Of a stretch of DNA of 16,785 nt, positions 1-6,397 are shown one piece after another (position 1 is the first letter of the stretch; the number at the start of each line of letters is the position of its first letter). The notes below the pieces were generated by a model that was not told the DNA's origin, searched no databases, and saw nothing but the letters and a program-made list of their open reading frames with translations. This DNA is from Thermohalobaculum sp035513135 (GTDB lineage: Bacteria > Pseudomonadota > Alphaproteobacteria > Rhodobacterales > Rhodobacteraceae), in NCBI GenBank assembly GCA_035513135.1, contig DATKCQ010000150.1:1-16785 (forward strand), read 5' to 3'. The translations under genes were made by a program, and so were the position numbers.

Positions 1-1563
1 CGCCTCGAGCAGCGCAACCGCGTGACGGCGCTGAGCGGCTCCCTGGGCGAGCGCGAGGCACGCCGCGCCGCCGCCGCCGAGGCCAGCACCGGGGCGCGCG
101 CCGCCCTGGAGGCGGCCACCGCCGAGGAGACCGCGGCGCGGACCCGCCGGCGCGCCGCCGACCAGGCGCTCGCCGAGGCCGCGCGCGTGCTGTCGAAGGC
201 CGAGTCCGAGATCGAGATGCACCGCGGCCGCCGCGAGTCCCAGCGCCACGCCCTCGCCTTGCGCCAGGACGAGCGCGCGGGCGCCGAAGCCGCGCTGGCC
301 GAGGCCGAAGCCGCGCTGGCCGAGCTCGACGACGTGGCCGAGGCACGCGCCGCCGTCGAGGCGCGGCGAGGCTCCGTGGACGCGGCCCGCACCGCGATGC
401 TCGCCGCCCGCGGCCGTGCCGACGAGCTGCGGCGCGAGGGTCTCGCCCGCGAGCGGCGCATCGCCGAGATCGCCCGCGAGCGCCGCTCCTGGGCGGAGCG
501 GCTGGAGAACGCCGGCAGCCGCATGCGCGACCTCGAGACGCGCATCGCCGAGACCGCCGAGGCCCGCGCCGCCGCCGACGGCGTCCCCGCCGAGCTGGCG
601 GCCAAGCGCGAAAAGCTCGCCGTCGAGATCGACAAGGCCGAGGCCCGCCGCCGCGCCGCCGCCGATAGGCTGGCCGAGGGCGAGACCCGCCTGCGCGAGG
701 CCGAGGCCGCCGAACGCGAGGCCGAGCGCGCCGCCTCGGAGCGCCGCGAGGCCCGTGCCCGCCTGGAAGCCCGGCTCGAGAACGCCGCCGCCCGGCGCGC
801 GGAGGCCGAGGCGCGCATCCGCGAGGAGGCCGGGACGGACCCCGCCGGCCTGCGCGAGAGCATCGACGGAGTGGACGACCTTCCCCCGCCGGATCAGGCC
901 GAGATCGAGGTCGCGCGCCTGCGCCGCCAGCGCGACGCGCTGGGCGCCGTCAACCTGCGCGCCGAGGAGGACGCGGCGGAGGTCCGCGCCGAGCGCGAGC
1001 GCATCGGCACCGAGCACGACGACCTGGTCGCCGCCATCGCCCGCCTGCGCAGCGCCATCGGCGAGCTCAACCGCGAGGGCCGCGAGCGCATCCTGGCTGC
1101 CTTCGAGCAGGTCAACGCCAAGTTCGCCAACCTGTTCCGCCACCTGTTCGGCGGCGGCGAGGCGCGGCTCATCATGGTGGAATCCGACGATCCGCTCGAC
1201 GCCGGCCTCGAGATCCTGTGCCAGCCGCCGGGCAAGAAGCTCTCGACGCTGTCGCTGCTCTCGGGCGGCGAGCAGACGCTGACCGCGCTGAGCCTGATCT
1301 TCGCGGTGTTCCTGTCGAACCCCGCGCCAATCTGCGTGCTCGACGAGGTCGACGCGCCGCTCGACGACTCGAACGTCATCCGGTTCTGCGAGTTGCTCGA
1401 TGAAATGGTGCGCCTCACCGACACGCGCTTTCTCATCATCACCCACCACGCCATCACCATGAGCCGCATGGACCGGCTGTTCGGCGTGACCATGATCGAG
1501 CGCGGCGTCAGCCGGCTCGTCTCGGTGGACCTGAAGAAGGCCGAGGAGCTCGCCGTGGCCTGA
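1..1563 (+). CDS. smc: Chromosome segregation protein SMC, C-terminal part (5' end outside window)
   Basis: SMC forms the ring-shaped ATPase, with ScpA and ScpB, that organises and segregates the chromosome. The reading frame is open from the first base, so the start lies upstream; the GTG at 22 is an internal codon. About 520 residues are visible, less than half of a usual SMC of about 1150. Roughly residues 1-300 are an Ala/Glu/Arg-rich coiled coil (the descending arm after the hinge). The C-terminal head follows: a VNLRAEEDAAEV segment near 950, the ABC signature LSGGEQTLTALSLIFAVF from 1258, Walker B CVLDEVDAPLDD with the catalytic Asp-Glu near 1342-1347, and the switch His in FLIITHH. 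Walker A and the hinge lie outside the window. A 21-bp tandem duplication sits in the coiled coil at 283-324. RecN or Rad50 is unlikely given the FGGGEARL and LDEVDAPLD motifs. Confidence 0.96.
   Translation, partial: RLEQRNRVTALSGSLGEREARRAAAAEASTGARAALEAATAEETAARTRRRAADQALAEAARVLSKAESEIEMHRGRRESQRHALALRQDERAGAEAALAEAEAALAELDDVAEARAAVEARRGSVDAARTAMLAARGRADELRREGLARERRIAEIARERRSWAERLENAGSRMRDLETRIAETAEARAAADGVPAELAAKREKLAVEIDKAEARRRAAADRLAEGETRLREAEAAEREAERAASERREARARLEARLENAAARRAEAEARIREEAGTDPAGLRESIDGVDDLPPPDQAEIEVARLRRQRDALGAVNLRAEEDAAEVRAERERIGTEHDDLVAAIARLRSAIGELNREGRERILAAFEQVNAKFANLFRHLFGGGEARLIMVESDDPLDAGLEILCQPPGKKLSTLSLLSGGEQTLTALSLIFAVFLSNPAPICVLDEVDAPLDDSNVIRFCELLDEMVRLTDTRFLIITHHAITMSRMDRLFGVTMIERGVSRLVSVDLKKAEELAVA
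283..324 (+). repeat. Exact tandem duplication of 21 bp (one coiled-coil heptad) inside smc
   Basis: Positions 283-303 and 304-324 are identical over 21 bp and in frame, each encoding AEAALAE. The unit is exactly seven codons, one heptad, so duplication keeps both the reading frame and the coiled-coil register. The match stops sharply at both ends. Confidence 0.9.
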
Positions 1564-1642
1564 GGCCCGGCGCCCCGATTGTCCCGGCCTCTATTCCGGC
1601 CTGCACCCCGGCTCGCCATCGCCCGTCCCCAGCACCGGCGCT

Positions 1643-1663
1643 GCCCCGGCCGCATCCCGGGGC
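1643..1663 (+). terminator. GC-rich hairpin downstream of smc (possible terminator)
   Basis: GCCCCGG (1643-1649) and CCGGGGC (1657-1663) form a perfect 7-bp stem with a 7-nt loop, about 80 nt after the smc stop. No T-run follows, so it is at best a weak or Rho-assisted terminator. The rest of 1564-1642 shows nothing I recognise. Confidence 0.3.
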
Positions 1664-1678
1664 GGAAATGCTATGTCC

Positions 1679-1722
1679 TGCATTCCTTGCATTGACTCCC
1701 GAAAATTTCGACAGAGAATGCA
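1679..1722 (+). promoter_or_regulatory. Putative promoter and operator of the tup operon
   Basis: This is an AT-rich island in a GC-rich surrounding. A -35-like TTGACT (1692-1697) is followed after 16 bp by a -10-like GAGAAT (1714-1719), placing the transcript start near 1726, about 28 nt before tupB. The spacer holds a palindrome, CGAAA-A-TTTCG (1700-1710). TGCATTC (1679-1685) and GAATGCA (1716-1722) form an inverted repeat that encloses the whole promoter, with a further TGCATT at 1688-1693. This layout suits a repressor site. Which regulator binds is unknown; I do not see a classical ModE box. Confidence 0.5.
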
Positions 1723-1753
1723 TGAATAAGACGTGCAACGGCAGGAGCGGCCC

Positions 1754-2461
1754 ATGCAGGATTTCGCCGCCGCCTTTGGCGAGGCCTTTCGGCTGATCGC
1801 CGCGCTCGACCCGGATCTGGTGGAGATCGTCGCGCGCACCCTGCGGGTCAGCCTCGGCGCGGTCGCCATCGCCTGCCTGATCGGTCTGCCGCTGGGCGCG
1901 GCGCTCGCCGTGGCCCGGTTCCCCGGGCGCGGCGCGCTCACCGTGCTGGTCAACGCGCTGATGGGGCTGCCGCCGGTGGTGGTGGGGCTCCTCATCTACA
2001 TGCTGCTCTCGGCGGCGGGGCCGCTGGGCGCGCTTGGCCTGCTCTACACGGTGACCGCCATGGTGATCGCCCAGTCGGTGCTGGTGACGCCCATCGTCGC
2101 CGCCCTGGCCCGGCAGGTGATCGAGGACCTGCACCGGGAGTACGACGAGATGCTGCGCGCCATGGGCACCACGCGGCTGGGCACCGTGGCGACGCTGCTG
2201 TGGGATGCGCGCCATTCGCTGATCACCGCGGCGCTGGCCGGCTTCGGCCGGGCGCTGGCCGAGGTCGGCGCCGTGCTGATCGTCGGCGGCAACATCGACC
2301 ACGCGACACGCGTGATGACCACCGCCATCGCGCTCGAGACCTCGCGCGGCGAGCTGGCGCTGGCGCTCGGGCTCGGGCTGATCCTGATCGCGCTCTCGGT
2401 CATGGTCAGCGCCGGGCTGATGAGCCTTCGCGCCACGGCCGCGAGGATGGCCCATGCGTGA
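1754..2461 (+). CDS. tupB: Tungstate ABC transporter permease TupB
   Basis: Membrane subunit of the TupABC importer, which moves tungstate from the periplasm into the cytoplasm. The 235-residue protein has hydrophobic segments typical of a binding-protein-dependent permease. It also has an EAA-type cytoplasmic loop around EYDEMLRAMGTTRLGTVATL and the characteristic GRALAEVGAVLIVGGNI stretch that follows. I chose the ATG at 1754 because GGAG sits 6-10 nt upstream; an in-frame GTG at 1733 would add seven residues but lacks an SD. The gene overlaps tupC by 8 bp. Assignment to tungstate rather than molybdate or sulfate rests mainly on the TupA two genes downstream and on the operon order. Confidence 0.9.
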   Translation: MQDFAAAFGEAFRLIAALDPDLVEIVARTLRVSLGAVAIACLIGLPLGAALAVARFPGRGALTVLVNALMGLPPVVVGLLIYMLLSAAGPLGALGLLYTVTAMVIAQSVLVTPIVAALARQVIEDLHREYDEMLRAMGTTRLGTVATLLWDARHSLITAALAGFGRALAEVGAVLIVGGNIDHATRVMTTAIALETSRGELALALGLGLILIALSVMVSAGLMSLRATAARMAHA

Positions 2462-3185
2462 CCTGGTGGCGAGCGACGGGTTCTGGCCGGTGGCGCTCGA
2501 GGGCGTGAGTTACGAAGCCCGCGGCGCGTGGCTGCTCGACGGCGTGACGCTGGCGCTGACCCCCGGGCCGGTCACCTGCGTGATGGGCCCGAACGGCGCG
2601 GGCAAGAGCCTGCTGGTGCGGATCATCGCCGGGCTGATCCAGCCCTCGGCGGGCCGCATCCGGTATGGCGGCGCCGGGCGGCCCGGGCGCAACCGGATCG
2701 CCGTGGTGTTCCAGCGCCCGGTGCTGCTGCGCCGATCGGTGCGGGGAAACCTCGCCCATGCGCTCAAGGTCTACGGCGTGCCGCGCGCCGAACGGCGCGG
2801 GCGGATCGCCGAGCTTCTGGCGCTGGGCCAGCTCGAAGCGATGGCCGAGCGGCCCGCGCGCGTGCTCTCGGGCGGCGAGCAGCAGCGCCTCGCCATGGTG
2901 CGCGCGCTGGCGGCGCGGCCCGCGCTCCTGCTGCTCGACGAGCCGGCGGCGAGCCTCGACCCGCAGGCGACGGACGCGATCGAGGCGCTGGTGCGCGAGG
3001 CCGAGGCCGAGGGCGTGAAGGCGGTCCTCGTCACCCACGACCGCGACCACGCGCGGCGGCTGGCGGGCGAGGTGGTGTTCCTGCACCGCGGCCGGGTGAC
3101 CGAGCGGACCCAAGCGCGGCGCTTCTTCCAGGCGCCCGGGTCCGAGGAGGCGCAGGCCTATCTCGGCGGGCGGCTCTTGATCTGA
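2454..3185 (+). CDS. tupC: Tungstate ABC transporter ATP-binding protein TupC
   Basis: Cytoplasmic ATPase that drives TupB. The 243-residue protein is a single ABC domain: Walker A GPNGAGKS at residues 45-52, Q-loop in VVFQRPVLLRRSV, signature LSGGEQQRLAMVRAL from residue 138, Walker B LLLLDEPAASLD with Asp162-Glu163, and H-loop VLVTHDRDHA. It lacks the C-terminal TOBE/MOP domain found in ModC and related ATPases, in keeping with the short TupC type. Its ATG lies inside the end of tupB (8-bp overlap), so translation is probably coupled. tupA follows after 25 bp. Confidence 0.9.
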   Translation: MRDLVASDGFWPVALEGVSYEARGAWLLDGVTLALTPGPVTCVMGPNGAGKSLLVRIIAGLIQPSAGRIRYGGAGRPGRNRIAVVFQRPVLLRRSVRGNLAHALKVYGVPRAERRGRIAELLALGQLEAMAERPARVLSGGEQQRLAMVRALAARPALLLLDEPAASLDPQATDAIEALVREAEAEGVKAVLVTHDRDHARRLAGEVVFLHRGRVTERTQARRFFQAPGSEEAQAYLGGRLLI

Positions 3186-3210
3186 GGGCTCACCGGCAAG
3201 GGCGAGAGGC

Positions 3211-4035
3211 ATGAAGACAATCCGGCTCCCGGCCCTCGCCGCGACCCTTTGCACGGCGCTCGGCCTCGCTCACCCGGCGGCGGCGCAGGCGTTCATCATC
3301 GTGCAGTCGACCACCTCGACGCAGAATTCCGGGCTCTTCGACGCGATCCTGCCGGAATTCCGCGAGATGAGCGGCATCGAGGTGCGCGTGGTCGCGGTGG
3401 GGACCGGGCAGGCGCTGAAGAACGCGCAGAACTGCGACGGCGACGTGCTGCTCGTGCACGCCAGACCGGCCGAGGAGCGGTTCGTCGCCGAGGGCTACGG
3501 CGTGGCGCGGACCGACCTGATGCACAACGACTTCGTCATCGTCGGGCCGGCCTCCGACCCGGCCGGGATCAAGGGCATGACGGACGTCGAGCCTGCGCTG
3601 GCCCGGATCGCCCAGTCGCAGGCGCCCTTCGCCTCGCGCGGCGACGATTCGGGCACGCACAAGAAGGAGACGGCGCTGTGGAAGGCGGCCGGGGTGGATG
3701 CGGCGGCAGCGAGCGGCGGCTGGTACCGCGAGACCGGCTCGGGCATGGGTGCGACGCTGAACCTCGCCGTCGGCATGGGGGCCTACGCGCTGACCGACCG
3801 GGCCAGCTGGATCGCCTTCGGCAACAAGGCGGGCCACGGCATCGCGGTCGAGGGCGACGCGGCGCTGCACAACCAGTACGGCGTGATCCTGGTGAACCCC
3901 GAGAGGTGCCCGAACGTGAAGGCCGAGGCCGGGCAGGCGTTCATCGACTGGCTGCTCTCCGACCAGGGTCAGGCGGCGATCGCGGCGTTCCGGGTGGACG
4001 GCCAGCAGCTTTTTGCGCCGAACGCGCCGGACTGA
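3211..4035 (+). CDS. tupA: Tungstate-binding periplasmic protein TupA
   Basis: High-affinity tungstate-binding protein that delivers the anion to TupBC. The 274-residue protein starts with a Sec signal peptide: Lys/Arg, a hydrophobic core, and a likely cleavage after AHPAAAQA near residue 27. The family motif STTSTQNSG is at residues 33-41, and SRGDDSGTHKKE and GMGATLNLA supply further conserved positions of the TupA fold. A GAGAGG ribosome-binding site lies just before the ATG. It is the last gene of the tup operon; ccmC starts 55 bp downstream with its own promoter-like sequence. Molybdate-binding ModA lacks the TTSTQ motif, so tungstate is the best call. Affinity cannot be judged from sequence. 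Confidence 0.93.
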   Translation: MKTIRLPALAATLCTALGLAHPAAAQAFIIVQSTTSTQNSGLFDAILPEFREMSGIEVRVVAVGTGQALKNAQNCDGDVLLVHARPAEERFVAEGYGVARTDLMHNDFVIVGPASDPAGIKGMTDVEPALARIAQSQAPFASRGDDSGTHKKETALWKAAGVDAAAASGGWYRETGSGMGATLNLAVGMGAYALTDRASWIAFGNKAGHGIAVEGDAALHNQYGVILVNPERCPNVKAEAGQAFIDWLLSDQGQAAIAAFRVDGQQLFAPNAPD

Positions 4036-4055
4036 GCCCCGCGGCAATCGGCCCG

Positions 4056-4084
4056 TTGCCCGGCGGGCCGGGCTCGACTACCTA
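4056..4084 (+). promoter_or_regulatory. Candidate ccmC promoter placed for a leaderless mRNA
   Basis: TTGCCC (4056-4061), a 17-bp spacer and TACCTA (4079-4084), with the ccmC ATG only 6 nt further on. Transcription would start at or next to the ATG, and no Shine-Dalgarno sequence is present. The boxes are weak individually; the match in geometry to ispZ and dapF is what supports the call. Confidence 0.35.
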
Positions 4085-4090
4085 AGCCCC

Positions 4091-4816
4091 ATGTCGATGT
4101 GGCGCTACGCGAACCCGGCCGAGTTCATGCGGCTGACCGAGCGGCTGCTCGCGCCGCTGTGGGTCGCGGCGGGCGTGGTGATGGGCGTCGGGCTGGCCTG
4201 GGCGCTGTTCGGCACGCCCGAGGACTACAAGCAGGGCTCGACCGTCAAGATCCTGTTCATCCACGTGCCCGCCGCCATGCTGGCGATCAACACCTACGCG
4301 GTGATGGCGGTGGCCTCGGCCATCGGCATCGTGCGCCGCCACCATGTCAGCTTTCTCGTCGCCAAGGCGGCGGCGCCGGTGGGGGCGGCCTTCACCGCCA
4401 TCGCGCTGGTCACCGGGGCGGTGTGGGGCCAGCCGATGTGGGGCACCTGGTGGGTGTGGGACGCGCGGCTGACCTCGGTGCTGGTGATGTTCTTCTTCTA
4501 TCTCGGCTACATCGCGCTGTGGGAGACCATCGACGAGCCGGAGAAGGCGGCGGACCTCTCGGGCGTGCTGTGCCTGGTGGGCGTGATCTTCGCCTTCCTG
4601 TCGCGCTATGCCGTGAACTTCTGGTCGACGCTGCACCAGCCGGCATCGCTGAGCCTGGCCGAGGGGCAGCGGGTGGACGACGTGTTCCGCACGCCGCTCT
4701 ACCTGATGATCGTCGGGTTCTACCTGTTCTTCGTGGCGATCCTGCTGGTGCGCGCGCGCACCGAGATCCGGCTGCGCCGGGTCAGGGCGCTCAGGCTGCA
4801 CGGGGCGGTGGCATGA
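4091..4816 (+). CDS. ccmC: Haem export/handling protein CcmC (HelC)
   Basis: Inner-membrane protein of System I cytochrome c maturation that loads haem onto the chaperone CcmE. The 241-residue protein has about six membrane segments. The periplasmic tryptophan-rich motif WGQPMWGTWWVWDARLTS begins at residue 112. His58 (in IHVPAAM) and His182 (in LHQPAS) match the two haem-ligand histidines of the family (60 and 184 in E. coli). The ATG at 4091 gives the family length; a start further upstream would add a non-hydrophobic tail. No SD is visible. The stop overlaps ccmD (ATGA). In many Alphaproteobacteria ccmA and ccmB precede this gene; here tupA does. Confidence 0.96.
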   Translation: MSMWRYANPAEFMRLTERLLAPLWVAAGVVMGVGLAWALFGTPEDYKQGSTVKILFIHVPAAMLAINTYAVMAVASAIGIVRRHHVSFLVAKAAAPVGAAFTAIALVTGAVWGQPMWGTWWVWDARLTSVLVMFFFYLGYIALWETIDEPEKAADLSGVLCLVGVIFAFLSRYAVNFWSTLHQPASLSLAEGQRVDDVFRTPLYLMIVGFYLFFVAILLVRARTEIRLRRVRALRLHGAVA

Positions 4817-4962
4817 TCCTCGGCGACCCGTACGCGGTCTACGTGACCGCCGCCTACGGCGCGACGGCGGCGATCCTCGGCTGGCTGCTGTGGTCGAGCC
4901 TCGCGGCCAGTGCGCGCGCCCGGCGCGAGCTCGACGAGATGGAACGGGGGCGCGAGCGATGA
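4813..4962 (+). CDS. ccmD: Small membrane protein CcmD (HelD)
   Basis: A 49-residue single-span protein that helps release holo-CcmE from the CcmABC complex. It shows the usual CcmD plan: a short N-terminus with YAVYVTAAYG, one membrane helix (about residues 12-32), then a charged cytoplasmic tail (ARARRELDEMERGRER). The sequence is poorly conserved in the family, so length, topology and position between ccmC and ccmG carry the call. Both borders are 4-bp ATGA overlaps (start inside the ccmC stop, stop inside the ccmG start), showing translational coupling. Confidence 0.92.
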   Translation: MILGDPYAVYVTAAYGATAAILGWLLWSSLAASARARRELDEMERGRER

Positions 4963-5537
4963 CGGACGAGACCGAGCGCGACGGGGCGCCGAAGGGCGGC
5001 CTGAGGCTGTGGATGCTGGTGCCGGTGCTGGGCGCCGCGGCGGTGCTGGCGGTGTTCCTGCTCGGCCTGCAGCGCGAGGACGGCGGGCGCGAGCTGCCCT
5101 CGGCGCTGATCGGCAAGCCGATGCCCGAGTTCGCGCTGCCCCCCCTCTACGCGGGCGAGCCGGGGCTCTCCACCGCCGACATGAAGGCGCCGGGCGTGAA
5201 ACTGGTCAACGTCTGGGCGAGCTGGTGCGTGCCCTGCCGCGCCGAGCACCCGATGATCGAGCGCCTGGCGGAGATGGGCCTGACCGTGCACGGGCTCAAC
5301 TACAAGGACGGCGCGGAGGGGGCGAAGAAGTTCCTCGCCGAGCTCGGCAACCCCTACGCACGGATCGGCGCGGACCGCTCGGGCCGGGTCGGCATCGACT
5401 GGGGCGTCTACGGCGTGCCCGAAACCTTCGTTATCGATGGCGAGGGCCGCATCGTCTACAAGCACATCGGGCCGATCCAGGGCTCGGACATCGACAGGAA
5501 GATCCTGCCGGCGGTGGAGAAGGCGCAGGGCGGCTAG
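4959..5537 (+). CDS. ccmG: Thiol:disulfide interchange protein CcmG/DsbE (HelX)
   Basis: Membrane-anchored periplasmic thioredoxin that keeps the CXXCH cysteines of apocytochrome c reduced for haem attachment. The 192-residue protein has an N-terminal anchor (about residues 15-37) and a thioredoxin-like domain. The active site is WCVPC, Cys90 and Cys93, and the cis-Pro loop is GVPETFVID. The start at 4959 overlaps the ccmD stop. An upstream in-frame GTG exists, but the ATGA overlap and the anchor position favour 4959. The TAG stop lies exactly at the border of the interspersed repeat (copy 1), whose perfect hairpin may end this transcript. Confidence 0.96.
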   Translation: MTDETERDGAPKGGLRLWMLVPVLGAAAVLAVFLLGLQREDGGRELPSALIGKPMPEFALPPLYAGEPGLSTADMKAPGVKLVNVWASWCVPCRAEHPMIERLAEMGLTVHGLNYKDGAEGAKKFLAELGNPYARIGADRSGRVGIDWGVYGVPETFVIDGEGRIVYKHIGPIQGSDIDRKILPAVEKAQGG

Positions 5538-5640
5538 GGCCGTTTCGGTGCTTCCTGAATCACCGAAACGGCCCTAACGTATTGAATTGCCGCGATTTCC
5601 GAGTCGCAAAGTGTGTCCACTCTGCTCGAAGTCGCTCTAG
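5534..5640. repeat. Palindromic interspersed repeat, copy 1 (MITE/REP-like)
   Basis: Bases 5537-5640 align without gaps to 16511-16614, with 86 of 104 positions identical by my hand count. One half is a perfect 14-bp stem, GGGCCGTTTCGGTG (5537-5550) against CACCGAAACGGCCC (5561-5574), with a 10-nt loop. The other half is a nested stem: GCGATTTC (5592-5599) against GAAGTCGC (5628-5635), and GCAAAGT (5606-5612) against ACTCTGC (5619-5625), with one mismatch in each. CTAG occurs at both borders (5534-5537 and 5637-5640), like a target duplication. It fills most of the gap between ccmG and ispZ. Confidence 0.88.
5537..5574 (+). terminator. Perfect 14-bp hairpin at the end of ccmG
   Basis: The stem starts within the ccmG TAG codon: 5537-5550 pairs with 5561-5574 and the loop is CTTCCTGAAT. 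It belongs to repeat copy 1. No T-run follows, so it may stabilise the 3' end rather than act as an intrinsic terminator. Confidence 0.4.
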
Positions 5641-5651
5641 CTCTCTCCAAG

Positions 5652-5669
5652 GCCGCGGACCTCCGCGGC
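5652..5669 (-). terminator. Short hairpin downstream of ispZ
   Basis: GCCGCGGA (5652-5659) and TCCGCGGC (5662-5669) form an 8-bp inverted repeat with a 2-nt centre (in practice a 7-bp stem with a tetraloop), about 33 nt beyond the ispZ stop. The minus strand then reads CCTTGG, without a real T-run. Confidence 0.3.
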
Positions 5670-5702
5670 ATCAGGGTGCGAGATCACCAGGGCTCGCCGG
5701 CA

Positions 5703-6362
5703 TCAGCCTTCCTCGGTCGCGTGGCGCTTGAGCAGGGGGTATTGGAATATCAGGAACAGGAAGGTCAGCGGCAGGTAGGCGAAGGTCTTGAAGGCGACCC
5801 AGGTCTCGGTCGGCTGGCTGCGCCAGACCAGCTCGTTGAGCACCGCCATGGCGAGAAAGAAGATCACCCAGCGCCGCGTGAAGATCAGCCAACCGGCATC
5901 GTCGAGCGGCATGGTCTCGCCCATCAGGTCCTTCAGGTGCGAGCGGCCGCGCAGCAGCCCCAGGCCGAGGATCGCCGCGAACACCAGGCTGACGATGGTC
6001 GGCTTCATCTTGATGAAGATCTCGTCCTGCAGCCACAAGGTGAGCCCGCCGAACACCGCGACAATGATCGCCGTGAACACCGCCATGCGCGGCAGCCGCC
6101 GGGTCAGCCGCCACGAGACACCGAGCGAGGCGAGGATCGCCGCCATGAACGCCGCGGTGGCGAGGAACAGCGGGCCCCCCTGCCCCGCCAGCGCCGCGGC
6201 GCCGGTGACCGGCGCCAGCAGGCCGTGGATGGCGGGCACCTCGAGCAGCTCGCGCCCGTAGCGGAAGGTCAGGAAGAAGAGCAGGAGCGGGCCGACCTCG
6301 AGGGCGAACTTCACCAGGGGGCGCGGCTGGGCGGCTTGCGGTGCGGGCTGGGGCTGGGTCAT
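5703..6362 (-). CDS. ispZ: Inner membrane septation protein YciB / IspZ
   Basis: Multi-spanning inner-membrane protein of the YciB/IspZ (septation protein A) family, linked in other bacteria to cell division and envelope synthesis; its biochemical role is unsettled. The 219-residue protein has five to six hydrophobic segments. Family features are visible: KFALEVGPLLLFFLTF near the N-terminus, then FIKMKPTIVSLVFAAIL, and LDDAGWLIFTRRWVIFFLAMAVLNELVWR in the middle (it is usual here for NEL/VWR and WVAFKTFAYLPLTF to follow). There is an N-terminal Pro/Gln-rich extension of about 15 residues. No SD precedes the ATG; a promoter-like pair ends 6 nt upstream. It converges on ccmG across repeat copy 1. 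Confidence 0.94.
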   Translation of the reverse strand: MTQPQPAPQAAQPRPLVKFALEVGPLLLFFLTFRYGRELLEVPAIHGLLAPVTGAAALAGQGGPLFLATAAFMAAILASLGVSWRLTRRLPRMAVFTAIIVAVFGGLTLWLQDEIFIKMKPTIVSLVFAAILGLGLLRGRSHLKDLMGETMPLDDAGWLIFTRRWVIFFLAMAVLNELVWRSQPTETWVAFKTFAYLPLTFLFLIFQYPLLKRHATEEG

Positions 6363-6368
6363 GGCCGG

Positions 6369-6397
6369 TATCTAGTGGCTCGCGGGCACGCTGTCAC
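6369..6397 (-). promoter_or_regulatory. Candidate ispZ promoter placed for a leaderless mRNA
   Basis: On the minus strand GTGACA (6397-6392) is followed after 17 bp by TAGATA (6374-6369), and the ispZ ATG begins 6 nt later at 6362. GTGACA matches 5 of 6 bases of the -35 consensus. The predicted transcript start coincides with the ATG. The spacing is the same as before ccmC. Confidence 0.45.

Noticed and set aside
22..24. GTG at 22 as the start of a 513-residue protein
   Set aside because: The frame is open to base 1 and the sequence is mid coiled coil of SMC; the real start is upstream of the window.
1640..1753. Moco/Tuco riboswitch before the tungstate operon
   Set aside because: The expected leader is only about 28 nt and the conserved moco RNA segments are not visible; a protein operator fits better.
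3190..4047. Long minus-strand frames opposite tupA, ccmC, pgi and ftsY
   Set aside because: Their translations are Arg/His/Gly-rich with no motifs, and the opposite strand encodes clear family members. GC-rich third positions keep antisense frames open.
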